This document shows positions 1 to 7,643 of a stretch of DNA of 24,140 nucleotides, piece by piece. The notes under the pieces were generated by a model. The model did no database searches, was not told the origin of the DNA, and saw only the letters and a list, made by a program, of their open reading frames with translations. The stretch is from Nitrosomonadales bacterium (GTDB taxonomy: Bacteria; Pseudomonadota; Gammaproteobacteria; Burkholderiales; Sulfuricellaceae), in assembly GCA_003104895.1 (NCBI GenBank), contig PQAG01000210.1, positions 12,943-37,082 on the forward strand. Direction: 5' to 3'. Every line of letters begins with the position of its first letter. Position 1 is the stretch's first letter. The position numbers and the translations under genes are program-made.

Positions 1-413
1 CCGGCAAATTCCCCCTGCGCCCCGGCCATGGGGGTGAGCGAGACGGCGGCCATGCCGGTCACTTCCTTGAGCATTTCCTGCAGATCAAACATGGAGGCCA
101 GGAAACCCTGCCCGGTGTTTTCAGAGCTCATGGGATGGCGCGCCAGCAGTTGCGGCAGCATGGCAAGCTGGTTGCAGGCGCGCGGGTTGTACTTCATGGT
201 GCAGGAGCCGAGCGGGTAGAAATGGGTGTCGATGGAGAAATTCTTTTGCGACAGGCGGGTGTAGTGGCGCACCGCGTCCATTTCGGAAACTTCCGGCAGC
301 AGCGGGGGCTGCTTACGCCGTAAATGGTCAGGGATGCCGGCGCAGGCAGCCAGGGTGGCAGGCGCCTGGACAGGGTTGCGGCGTTTGGGCTGGGAACGTT
401 CGAAGATCAGCAT
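1..413 (-). CDS. gcvPB: Glycine dehydrogenase (decarboxylating) subunit 2, N-terminal part (window edge)
   Basis: The PLP-binding half of the two-subunit glycine cleavage P-protein. With GcvPA it decarboxylates glycine and passes the aminomethyl group to the lipoyl arm of GcvH in the cytoplasm. About 137 N-terminal residues are visible. They include the family stretch PLGSCTMKYNPRACN and the later segment SLTPMAGAQGEFAG at the window edge. The PLP lysine lies in the missing C-terminal part. The ATG at 411-413 is the only sensible start. No good Shine-Dalgarno precedes it (the upstream bases are A-rich), which may mean low initiation or coupling to tpx. It is last in the minus-strand run gcvH-gcvPA-tpx-gcvPB and is separated from tpx by 81 bp holding an inverted repeat. 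Identity is secure; only the 5' part is seen. Confidence 0.93.
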   Translation of the reverse strand, partial: MLIFERSQPKRRNPVQAPATLAACAGIPDHLRRKQPPLLPEVSEMDAVRHYTRLSQKNFSIDTHFYPLGSCTMKYNPRACNQLAMLPQLLARHPMSSENTGQGFLASMFDLQEMLKEVTGMAAVSLTPMAGAQGEFA

Positions 414-439
414 GTTCGTTTTCTATAAAAAAGGCATTT

Positions 440-484
440 AACCACGGGGCACACGGGGAAAAGCAGATAACGATCCCCGTGGTT
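440..484 (-). terminator. Inverted repeat between tpx and gcvPB, possible weak terminator or attenuator
   Basis: Two perfect 10-base arms (440-449 and 475-484, AACCACGGGG and its complement) surround a 25-base loop that repeats the CACGGGG unit once more. Read on the minus strand, the stem is followed after about seven bases by a run of six T. It could reduce readthrough from tpx into gcvPB. Alternatively it is a copy of a short intergenic CACGGGG-type repeat. The long loop and the gap before the T-run make a strong terminator unlikely. Confidence 0.4.
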
Positions 485-494
485 CATAAGGTTT

Positions 495-998
495 TTACCG
501 GCCCAAGGCCGCGATGGCTGCATCGTAATCCGGCTCCTGGGTGATTTCCGGCACCAGTTCGGCATGGATCACCCGGTCGTTTTCGTCGAGGATGACCACC
601 GCGCGGGCCATCAGCCCGGACAGCGGCGGATCGGTGATCATCACGCCGTAATCCTTGTGGAAATCGCGCCCGCGCATGGTGGAGAGCATGATCACCCTGT
701 CCAGGCCTTCCGCGCCGCAGAAACGGTTCTGGGCAAAAGGCAGGTCGGCGGAGATCACCAGCACCACGGTGTTGGCCATTTCGCTGGCACGCTGGTTGAA
801 CACGCGGGTGGAGGTGGCGCACACCGGCGTGTCGATGCTGGGGACAATGGACAGCACCTTGCGCTTGCCGGCAAATTCGCTGAGCGAAACATCCTTCAGG
901 TTCTTGTCCACCAGCATGAAGCTGTGGGCAGTTTCGCCAATCTGGGGGAAATGACCGCCAACATTGAGTGGTTCGCCTTCGAGCGTTACGGTTGCCAT
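495..998 (-). CDS. tpx: Thiol peroxidase (atypical 2-Cys peroxiredoxin)
   Basis: A 167-residue Tpx-family peroxiredoxin that reduces hydrogen peroxide and alkyl or lipid hydroperoxides using thioredoxin. The peroxidatic cysteine is C60 in PSIDTPVCATSTR, with the conserved Thr at 57. The resolving cysteine is C94 in FAQNRFCGAEGL. Both the positions and the total length match the E. coli enzyme. The start at 998 was chosen over an upstream in-frame start because AAGGAGAT (1003-1010) sits just ahead of it and family homology begins at MATVTLEGEPL. The gene lies between gcvPA and gcvPB with only 16 bp after the gcvPA stop, and its ribosome-binding site is in that gap, so it is probably co-transcribed with the glycine cleavage genes. 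That placement is unusual. Confidence 0.97.
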   Translation of the reverse strand: MATVTLEGEPLNVGGHFPQIGETAHSFMLVDKNLKDVSLSEFAGKRKVLSIVPSIDTPVCATSTRVFNQRASEMANTVVLVISADLPFAQNRFCGAEGLDRVIMLSTMRGRDFHKDYGVMITDPPLSGLMARAVVILDENDRVIHAELVPEITQEPDYDAAIAALGR

Positions 999-1014
999 GT
1001 CGATCTCCTTGTCT

Positions 1015-2409
1015 TTACCACTTGCTGGTGGCGGTGGGCACAAGCTTGGTGCAGGTGGGGCCGGAGGTGCGCCGGGACACGATGCGTTCCAGCTGCTCGG
1101 CGTATTTTTCCAGGTCGGCAGGCGTCCGGGTCTCGGTGGCGCAGATCAGCAGTGCCTGGCCCAGTTCCGGGTAATAAGGCGTCAGGTCGAAACCGCCGAC
1201 GATGCCCTGCACTTCCAGCGCGCGCAGCACGTCCGCCACGGGAATCGGCAGTTTCAGCACGATTTCGTGGAAAACGGCTTGTGTGAACACCCGTTTGACT
1301 CCGGATATCGCACAGAGCTTGTCCGCCAGCGCCACGGTGCTGGCATGGCAGGCCGCGGCGACGCGCTCCAGCCCGTCCGGTCCGAGCAGCGTCATGTGGA
1401 TGGTGGCGGCGGTGGCCATCAATCCCTGGTTGGAGCAGATGTTCGAGGTCGCCTTGGCGCGGCGGATATGCTGCTCGCGCGCCTGCAGGGTCAGCACAAA
1501 GCCGGGCTTGCCGTCCAGATCCACGGTGCGGCCGATGATGCGGCCGGGCATCTGGCGCACCAGCGCCTGCTTGCAGCACATGAAACCGAAATAGGGGCCG
1601 CCGCTGGAAAGCGGCGCGCCCAGCGGCTGGCCTTCGCCGACCGCGATGTCCGCGCCCTTGCTGCCCCACTGCCCGGGCGGCTTGAGCAGCGCCAGCGCCA
1701 GCGGGTTGACCAGGCCGATGACCAGGCCGCCCTGGCTGTGGGCCCAGTCGGTCAGCGCATCCACTTCTTCCAGGCAGCCGAAGAAATTGGGCTGCGGGAT
1801 GACCAGCGCGGCAAAATCCTTCTCCTCCGGCAGCGCGGTGATGCCCTGCGCGGGATCGTAATCCAGCTCGACGAGCTCGATTTTCTGGTGCCGGACGATG
1901 CTGTTCACCACCTGGCGATAGAACGGATGCACCGTTTTCGGCATCAGGATCCGGCGCGAGCTCTTGTGCGCGCGCACCGCCATCAGCGCCGCTTCCGCCA
2001 GGCCGGAGGCACCGTCGTAGAGGCTGGCGTTGGCCACGTCCATCCCGGTCAGGGAGGCCATCATGGTCTGGAATTCATACAGCAATTGCAGCGTGCCCTG
2101 GCTGGCTTCGGCCTGGTAGGGCGTGTAGGCGGAGTAAAACTCGCCGCGCGTGGCGATCTGCCATACCGCAGCCGGGATGTGGTGCTCATAGGCACCGGCG
2201 CCGGCAAAATTGAGAAAGCGGCCATCCGCCTCGGCGCGCTCGGTCATCAGGCGGGAGATATCCATCTCCCCCATGCCGGGTTCGATGCCGGTCAGCTGGC
2301 CGCTGCGCAGATCAGGGGGAATTTCGTCGAACAGGTTGTCAATGGAAGGCACGCCGATGCGCGCCAGCATGGCCTGGATGTCTTCTTCGGTGTGAGGAAT
2401 GAAGGGCAT
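1015..2409 (-). CDS. gcvPA: Glycine dehydrogenase (decarboxylating) subunit 1
   Basis: The alpha subunit of the split P-protein, paired with GcvPB as an (alpha-beta)2 enzyme of the glycine cleavage system. The 464 residues cover the family fully. The N-terminal MPFIPHTEEDIQAML is characteristic, as are the YTPYQAEASQGTLQ, ASLYDGASGLAEA and SSGGPYFGFM segments. The subunit lacks the PLP lysine, as expected. The last 15 or so residues (TSGPTCTKLVPTATSKW) look like a loose tail beyond the conserved end, running into the leader of tpx. The ATG at 2407-2409 is the natural start, with a GGAAG-type ribosome-binding site just upstream. Upstream lies a short intergenic repeat and then gcvH. Confidence 0.97.
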   Translation of the reverse strand: MPFIPHTEEDIQAMLARIGVPSIDNLFDEIPPDLRSGQLTGIEPGMGEMDISRLMTERAEADGRFLNFAGAGAYEHHIPAAVWQIATRGEFYSAYTPYQAEASQGTLQLLYEFQTMMASLTGMDVANASLYDGASGLAEAALMAVRAHKSSRRILMPKTVHPFYRQVVNSIVRHQKIELVELDYDPAQGITALPEEKDFAALVIPQPNFFGCLEEVDALTDWAHSQGGLVIGLVNPLALALLKPPGQWGSKGADIAVGEGQPLGAPLSSGGPYFGFMCCKQALVRQMPGRIIGRTVDLDGKPGFVLTLQAREQHIRRAKATSNICSNQGLMATAATIHMTLLGPDGLERVAAACHASTVALADKLCAISGVKRVFTQAVFHEIVLKLPIPVADVLRALEVQGIVGGFDLTPYYPELGQALLICATETRTPADLEKYAEQLERIVSRRTSGPTCTKLVPTATSKW

Positions 2410-2419
2410 AAATCTTCCG

Positions 2420-2490
2420 GTGAGGAGGTAGGCGTGAGGGGTGAGGAGGTTAAGGGGGAGAGAACGGCTTACCGCTCACTCCTCACTCCT
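2420..2490. repeat. GTGAGG-rich intergenic repeat with inverted arms
   Basis: The 88-bp gap between gcvH and gcvPA contains several units of GTGAGG(A/G)GG (2420-2449). A complementary stretch at 2473-2490 lets 2441-2448 pair perfectly with 2479-2486, and nearly 12 bases pair with one mismatch. Degenerate GTGAGG repeats of this kind are, to my recollection, common in intergenic DNA of Betaproteobacteria. It could form a hairpin in the gcvH-gcvPA transcript. No T-run follows, so it does not look like a terminator. Confidence 0.5.
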
Positions 2491-2497
2491 TGCCGGG

Positions 2498-2887
2498 TTA
2501 ATGTGCTTCGCTGTCCACCAGCGCCTGATAGGCCGCTGCATCGAGCAGCGCGCCGAGGTCAGCTGCGTTATCGGGTTTGATCTTGAACAGCCATGCTGCG
2601 TAAGCATCCTGGTTGATGCTTTCCGGCGCGCTTTCCACCTCGCCATTGGCGGCAATGATTTCGCCCGCGATTGGCGCATAGACGTCGGAAGCGGCCTTGA
2701 CCGATTCGACCACGGCGCATTCCTCGTTCTGCGCCAGCTTGCGGCCAACCACCGGGTTTTCCACGAACACCATGTCGCCCAGCAGTTCCTGGGCATGGTG
2801 GGTGATACCGACAGTCACGCTGCCGTCGGCCTCAAGCCGGGCCCATTCATGGGATTTGGTGTATTTCAGGTCAGCCGGGATAGTCAT
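2498..2887 (-). CDS. gcvH: Glycine cleavage system H protein
   Basis: A 129-residue lipoyl carrier that shuttles the aminomethyl intermediate between P-, T- and L-proteins. The lipoylated lysine is K64 in ECAVVESVKAASDVY, the family signature. The N-terminus (KYTKSHEWARLE) and the GDMVFVENP strand are also typical, and the length matches the family. The ATG at 2885-2887 is preceded by CAAGGA (2895-2900) at a suitable distance. It is the first gene of the gcvH-gcvPA-tpx-gcvPB run. Its upstream region faces a divergent DUF4160 gene, so it probably has its own promoter rather than relying on gcvT, from which it is separated by about 1.6 kb of foreign-looking DNA. Confidence 0.97.
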   Translation of the reverse strand: MTIPADLKYTKSHEWARLEADGSVTVGITHHAQELLGDMVFVENPVVGRKLAQNEECAVVESVKAASDVYAPIAGEIIAANGEVESAPESINQDAYAAWLFKIKPDNAADLGALLDAAAYQALVDSEAH

Positions 2888-2906
2888 TTTTTTGTCCTTG
2901 GAGGTT

Positions 2907-2996
2907 CAATATTATTGTGCGGAATTATGCCATTAAACCGCTTGTTGCGCTTAACCCTGCGCTGTCATGTTGGAGGGTAAAATTTCTCTCCTGACA
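2907..2996 (-). promoter_or_regulatory. Possible gcvH promoter region with small dyads
   Basis: On the minus strand a CATAAT (-10-like, 2924-2929, five of six consensus bases) lies about 37 bp ahead of gcvH. No convincing -35 is seen at 16-18 bp. An 11-base palindrome CAATATTATTG (2907-2917) falls about where transcription would start. Further upstream, TGTCA/TGACA arms with nested GGAG/CTCC (2963-2996) could form a bulged hairpin. None of this matches the glycine riboswitch consensus. Confidence 0.27.
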
Positions 2997-3064
2997 AGGC
3001 TACGACCAAGGGCGCGGGCAGTATTTTGTGGTGTCGCCGGGCTATGGTGTGGCCTGCCCACTTA

Positions 3065-3084
3065 GGCTATAGTCAAACTATGCC
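3065..3084 (+). promoter_or_regulatory. TATAGT element and imperfect dyad at the start of the DUF4160 gene
   Basis: TATAGT (3068-3073) matches the -10 consensus at five of six bases and ends seven bases before the ATG at 3080, which suggests a leaderless or nearly leaderless transcript. It sits in an imperfect dyad, GGCTATAG (3065-3072) against CTATGCC (3078-3084). Such an arrangement would suit autorepression of a toxin-antitoxin-like pair. The -35 region is poor. Confidence 0.3.
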
Positions 3085-3322
3085 AGTGATATTTCGCTAC
3101 AAAAGTTTTCGTTTTTTCTTCTACTCGAATGAGGGTAGTCCACTTGAGCCTTTGCATGTACATGTTCGTGGCGCGGGCTGTGAAGCCAAGTTTTGGCTGA
3201 CGCCCATGGTCAGAGTGGCAGGCAGCGATGGTTTTGATTCGCGCACCCTGCGGGAGCTGGCTGAGGTGGTGGAGCAAAATATTGAATTGATCGAAAGGAG
3301 CTGGAATGAGCACTTCCGCTAA
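3080..3322 (+). CDS. DUF4160 family protein
   Basis: An 80-residue protein with the DUF4160 pattern: an N-terminal MPVIFRYKSFRFFFYSNEG, then the PLHVHVRG segment with two histidines, and a C-terminal helix ending in ELIERSWNEHF. The biochemical function is unknown. DUF4160 genes very often precede a DUF2442 gene, and the pair is regarded as a putative toxin-antitoxin-like module without settled mechanism. I chose the ATG at 3080 because family homology starts there; an upstream in-frame start at 3026 adds residues with no similarity to the family. It overlaps the next gene by 17 bp and runs opposite to the surrounding glycine cleavage genes, consistent with an acquired cassette. Confidence 0.85.
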   Translation: MPVIFRYKSFRFFFYSNEGSPLEPLHVHVRGAGCEAKFWLTPMVRVAGSDGFDSRTLRELAEVVEQNIELIERSWNEHFR

Positions 3323-3554
3323 ATCCGTGCGCTTTGACGACTCCAGCATGTGGGTTGACCTGTCTGACGGACGTATCATTGCCGTGCCGCTGGCATGGTT
3401 TCCGCGTCTTCTGCATGCCACGCCAGAACAGCGCCTGCGCGTGGAAATTAGCTCGAAGGGCCTGCACTGGGATGAACTCGATGAAGACATTTCGGTGGCT
3501 GGATTGCTGGCAGGTGTGGGAGATTTGTCTGGCCAGACGCCGATGGCGGCTTGA
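3306..3554 (+). CDS. DUF2442 family protein
   Basis: An 82-residue DUF2442 protein. The recognisable core is DGRIIAVPLAWFPRLLHATP followed by LHWDELDEDISVAGLLAG near the end, both hallmarks of the family. A good ribosome-binding site, AAAGGAG, lies about five bases before the ATG and inside the end of the DUF4160 gene. The 17-bp overlap implies translational coupling. The partner of DUF4160 in a small two-gene cassette of toxin-antitoxin type (family-level expectation, not shown here). It ends only a few bases before the first copy of a structured repeat. The molecular function is unknown. Confidence 0.87.
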   Translation: MSTSAKSVRFDDSSMWVDLSDGRIIAVPLAWFPRLLHATPEQRLRVEISSKGLHWDELDEDISVAGLLAGVGDLSGQTPMAA

Positions 3555-3561
3555 TTGATGG

Positions 3562-3803
3562 ATTGCGCTTTGCGCATGATTGATTGGGTGCCGGGGCCGC
3601 CCGGCAGGCGGGTTACTTTCTTTGGACGGCCAAAGAAGAGTAACCAAAGAAATGCCGCCCCGCTGCGCCGCCCTACGGGTTCCTTCGTTTTGCCAGGAGA
3701 ATTGGGCGGCTGCGCAACTCGCGCTACGCGCTCAGACAGTGCTCGCCGACACCTCCCAATTCACCTGGCAAAACGAAGCGGTGCAGAGGGGAAAAGGGTG
3801 ATG
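3562..3803 (+). repeat. Structured multi-hairpin repeat, copy A
   Basis: From the left end it shows: a TGCGC/GCGCA hairpin (3564-3576); a GCCGGG/CCCGGC hairpin (3590-3605); a long hairpin with arms 3612-3625 and 3630-3644 (one extra base in the right arm); an ACCAAAGAA box (3643-3651); then 23-base arms at 3684-3706 and 3755-3777 that pair with a single mismatch around a 44-base core (3707-3750). The same plan appears inverted at 3838-4081. Fragmentary open frames across it lack protein features and should not be annotated as genes. Similar elements with the CAAAGAA box recur, to my recollection, in many betaproteobacterial genomes. Confidence 0.75.
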
Positions 3804-3837
3804 GCTCCACGAACCAAGATCAACCCGGGAGTGTGTC

Positions 3838-4081
3838 AAATGGGCCAACTCCCCTCGGTCCACCGCCGAGCAGCACAGACAAGCCGGGGGCAGTCGGCGA
3901 GCACTGTCTGAGCGCGTAAGCGCGAGTTGCGCAGCCGCCCGGCTTGTCGAGCAGCGCAGGGAACCCCGCAGGGGCGGTGGATGGGGGTCGCCTTCTTTGG
4001 TTTACCTTTCTTGGCGAAGCAAGAAAGGTAAACAGCCGCCGGGCTGCCCCCGGCAGTAATCATGGTGCGCGTAGCGCACTC
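3838..4081 (-). repeat. Structured multi-hairpin repeat, copy B (inverted)
   Basis: The minus-strand counterpart of the 3562-3803 repeat. It has GTGCGC/GCGCAC (4065-4079), GCCGGG/CCCGGC (4038-4054), and a perfect 14-bp hairpin (arms 4000-4013 and 4020-4033). The ACCAAAGAA box is at about 3993-4001. The core at 3893-3937 matches copy A except for one inserted base. Its flanking stem (3878-3888 with 3938-3948, 11 bp) differs completely in sequence from the copy A stem but still pairs. This pattern of conserved loop with compensated stems points to selection on secondary structure. The two copies point toward each other, about 35 bp apart. Confidence 0.73.
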
Positions 4082-4151
4082 AACTGCTTTTGTGTGTGGA
4101 TGAGCGTTAATGCAAGCCAGACCCCGGTCTTCGCGTTGCTGTTTGGATGGA

Positions 4152-4430
4152 TCACTCGCACTTGAACAACACTTCACTCTCAGGCCATCGGCCAAGCGGG
4201 CCTGCAGGTATCTCTTTGCTATGTATCGGCTTTAGTTTTTTACCTTTTGCCTCACAAAATGCGCTAGCTTCTTGAAGGCCAGACGTTTTTAGCGATTCGG
4301 TTGTTACCCAAAATCCCTCTCCTTGACGTGTTACCGTAAACAGATCGTCTCCGCGAGGTACAACCCCGGTTGTTGGTGTTGCACAGCCTGCAATAAGCCA
4401 GAGTGATATTACTACCACTGTTCTTTTCAT
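4152..4430 (-). CDS. Small lipoprotein of unknown function
   Basis: A 92-residue protein with a clear lipoprotein signal: MKRTVVVISLWLIAGC, where the lipobox LIAGC places the lipidated cysteine at position 16. The mature part is about 77 residues, with two further cysteines (in ASAFCEAKG and the C-terminal LFKCE) that could form a disulfide. I recognise it as the kind of short lipoprotein common in Betaproteobacteria but cannot name a function. The ATG at 4428-4430 was chosen over an upstream in-frame start because the signal peptide begins there and AAGGGAAA precedes it. It lies between gcvT and the repeat pair. The sequence is visibly AT-richer than the neighbouring metabolic genes. Confidence 0.78.
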   Translation of the reverse strand: MKRTVVVISLWLIAGCATPTTGVVPRGDDLFTVTRQGEGFWVTTESLKTSGLQEASAFCEAKGKKLKPIHSKEIPAGPLGRWPESEVLFKCE

Positions 4431-4524
4431 TGCATTTCCCTTAATCCAAACTTTTCTCATCTTGCCGCACAAGCGCAAATCCACCTATCAGTGAAACCAC
4501 TATTCTCCGGAGATGGGATCTTTT

Positions 4525-5613
<1,089 letters not shown>

Positions 5614-5633
5614 TGTGTTCTCCATGATTGCTG

Positions 5634-6725
5634 CTAGGACGGATAAAACAGGTAGAGCCGGTATCCCTCGGCTTTCAGGTCGCCCAGATCCAGCAGCAAT
5701 TTGACTGCCACCTCGCCACTGGGAGCGATGCCCAGGGAGAGGGACGCCGCGTTGCGCAGATATTCCTTGGGGGTGAACAGCTTGCGGGCCACCATTTCAT
5801 CCCTGGCGCTGGTCAGGGTCAGCTCCAGCGTGGGATAGGCCTGGACATGGGCTGCGCGGTTGCGCAGCACGCTGGTCAGCACCACGATATTGGGGCGGGC
5901 GGGGTCGGCGTGGAGTTCGGACGACTCGATGCTGATCAGGTCCGGGTTGCGCGGCAGGCTGACGCGGCACTGCAGGGGGATGCAGGCCTGTTCCAGCAGG
6001 GACCGGGTTGGCGGGTAGTGCGCGGCGATTGCATCGCGGAATGAATAAATACCCTGGATCGCCAGTCCCGTCAGCAGCAGCATGTTTGCCAGCGCCCATG
6101 GCCAGGCACGCCGGGGTTTGGGCGGCGGAGCGTATTTGGGGCGCTCAGGCGAGACCTTGGGCTGAATGGTTACAGGGGGCGGCTGGATGCGCACCACGCG
6201 GGTTTCCGCTTTGCTTTCCGCCGCTGGCTGGGGTTCGGGCCCGGATGCTGCGGGTTCCTCGGTGGCTTCGGCTGCAGTTGTTTCTTCAGCGGCGGACGTC
6301 AGCGGAATGCTTTCCGGCGCTAATGCCGCTGCATCCGCTGGCCCCTCGGGCGGGGTGACCTCAAGCTCGAACAGCGGCTCTTCAGTGTCTGGCGGAGTTT
6401 CTGGATGGGTGATTTCAAGCTCGAACAGCGGCCCGGTGGTTTCGCCGGCTGCTGGCGGCGGGGCTTCATCCTGCTGCGCTTCCTGCCCGGAAGTGACGGT
6501 CAGTTCCTGGGCAGGCGGGTGTTCCTGAACCTGCTCCGCAATGCCGGCTTGCTCGATGGGTGCGGGCTCTGTTGCTGGCAGAGGCGGTTCCTCGATCAGG
6601 GCGTCAAGGGCATTGAAAACATGGTCGCAGCGGCCGCAACGCACCTTGCCGTTACGCGCCTGCAACTGCGCTTCCGTAACGCGGAAGCGGGTGTGGCACT
6701 GGGGGCAGGCGGTGATTCTACTCAT
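5634..6725 (-). CDS. Zinc-ribbon (MJ0042-type) and DUF3426 membrane protein
   Basis: A 363-residue protein. Residues 1-40 form a zinc ribbon with C7-x2-C10 and C30-x2-C33. Residues 45-200 are a long Pro/Glu/Ala-rich linker with a near-duplicate, PLFELEITHPETP and PLFELEVTPPEGP, at about 99-130. One transmembrane helix lies at about 208-226. The C-terminal 130 residues are the DUF3426 domain, presumably periplasmic. The protein commonly sits next to prmA in Betaproteobacteria; its role is not established. The start codon overlaps the prmA stop (ATGA, 6722-6725), implying translational coupling, and gcvT follows closely. Confidence 0.92.
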   Translation of the reverse strand: MSRITACPQCHTRFRVTEAQLQARNGKVRCGRCDHVFNALDALIEEPPLPATEPAPIEQAGIAEQVQEHPPAQELTVTSGQEAQQDEAPPPAAGETTGPLFELEITHPETPPDTEEPLFELEVTPPEGPADAAALAPESIPLTSAAEETTAAEATEEPAASGPEPQPAAESKAETRVVRIQPPPVTIQPKVSPERPKYAPPPKPRRAWPWALANMLLLTGLAIQGIYSFRDAIAAHYPPTRSLLEQACIPLQCRVSLPRNPDLISIESSELHADPARPNIVVLTSVLRNRAAHVQAYPTLELTLTSARDEMVARKLFTPKEYLRNAASLSLGIAPSGEVAVKLLLDLGDLKAEGYRLYLFYPS

Positions 6726-7615
6726 GCTTTCCTGGTGCCGGCCAGGCAGACCCAGCCTTCCGATTCGTCCGCGACTTCGATGTCGAACCAGTTGCGGTAA
6801 ACCGCCAGCACGTCGTCCGCCTGGTGGGAGAGGATGCCCGAGAGCACGATCCGGCCGCCCGGGCGCGCTGCGTTGGCCAGCATGGGAGCGAGCATCTTGA
6901 GCGGATTGGTGAGGATGTTGGCGGCCACGATGTCTGCGCTGACCTGCGGCGCGTCATCGGGCAGATAAAAGTCCGCCTTGACCCGGTTCTGCCCGGCATT
7001 GAACTGGCTGGCCTGAATCGCCTGCGGGTCGATGTCCACCCCGACGGCCTGTCCGGCGCCAAGCTTCATCGCGGCGATGGCGAGGATGCCGGAGCCGCAG
7101 CCATAGTCGAGCACCGTTTCGCCGCCGCGAATGTTGCGGTCCAGCCACTGCAGGCACAGGCGGGTGGTGGGGTGGCTGCCGGTGCCGAAAGCCAGGCCGG
7201 GGTCCAAGATCAGGTTGATGGCGGATGCATCGGGCGACTCGTGCCAGGTCGGCACGATCCACAGGCGCTGTGAAATCGGGATCGGTGCGAATTGCGCCTG
7301 GGTCTGGCGCACCCAGTCCTGCTCTGCCACGGCCTCCACCTCAAATGCAGGCGCGGCCGGGAGCCCCGCTGCGGCAGCGGCCTCGGCCACGATGGATGCC
7401 AGGCCGGCATCTTCCTCGAACAGTGCGTTGACCAGCGCATCCTGCCACACGCCCGCTGGCGGCTCGCCCGGTTCGCCAAAGATTTCCTGCTCTTCGGGTG
7501 TGCCGGCGTGCGCGTCTTCGATGGAAACCGAGAGCGCGCCCAGTTCCATCAGCGCATCGCCGAGAATTTCGGCCGTTTGGGCGTTTGCCGCGATTTTCAG
7601 CGCTTGCCACGCCAT
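6722..7615 (-). CDS. prmA: Ribosomal protein L11 methyltransferase
   Basis: A 297-residue SAM-dependent methyltransferase that trimethylates ribosomal protein L11 at several sites. Residues 1 to about 115 are the L11-recognition domain. The PrmA signature LDPGLAFGTGSHPTT is followed by the SAM motif VLDYGCGSGILAIAA, by VGVDIDPQAI and by the catalytic-loop-like ANILTNPL. The ATG at 7613-7615 is used because homology starts at MAWQALKI; the longer in-frame reading overlaps the end of accC with no family similarity. A GGGGG stretch upstream may serve as ribosome-binding site. It sits between accC and the DUF3426 gene. Confidence 0.97.
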   Translation of the reverse strand: MAWQALKIAANAQTAEILGDALMELGALSVSIEDAHAGTPEEQEIFGEPGEPPAGVWQDALVNALFEEDAGLASIVAEAAAAAGLPAAPAFEVEAVAEQDWVRQTQAQFAPIPISQRLWIVPTWHESPDASAINLILDPGLAFGTGSHPTTRLCLQWLDRNIRGGETVLDYGCGSGILAIAAMKLGAGQAVGVDIDPQAIQASQFNAGQNRVKADFYLPDDAPQVSADIVAANILTNPLKMLAPMLANAARPGGRIVLSGILSHQADDVLAVYRNWFDIEVADESEGWVCLAGTRKA

Positions 7616-7643
7616 GATGACCCCCGCTCTCCGTTTGTGGTGG

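Noticed and set aside
964..2580. Long plus-strand open frame (538 codons) opposite gcvPA
   Set aside because: It is a GC-rich antisense shadow of a clearly conserved gene, with low-complexity His/Gln/Arg/Gly composition and no recognisable domain.
2888..3079. Possible glycine riboswitch upstream of gcvH
   Set aside because: A GGAGAG-like stretch is present in one strand, but the conserved aptamer core elements are missing and no tandem aptamer can be drawn. None is seen ahead of gcvT either.
3555..4195. Several 70-120 codon open frames across the repeat pair
   Set aside because: Their translations follow the repeat structure, start and stop arbitrarily within hairpins and show no protein features. 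Similar frames are commonly mis-annotated as hypothetical proteins.
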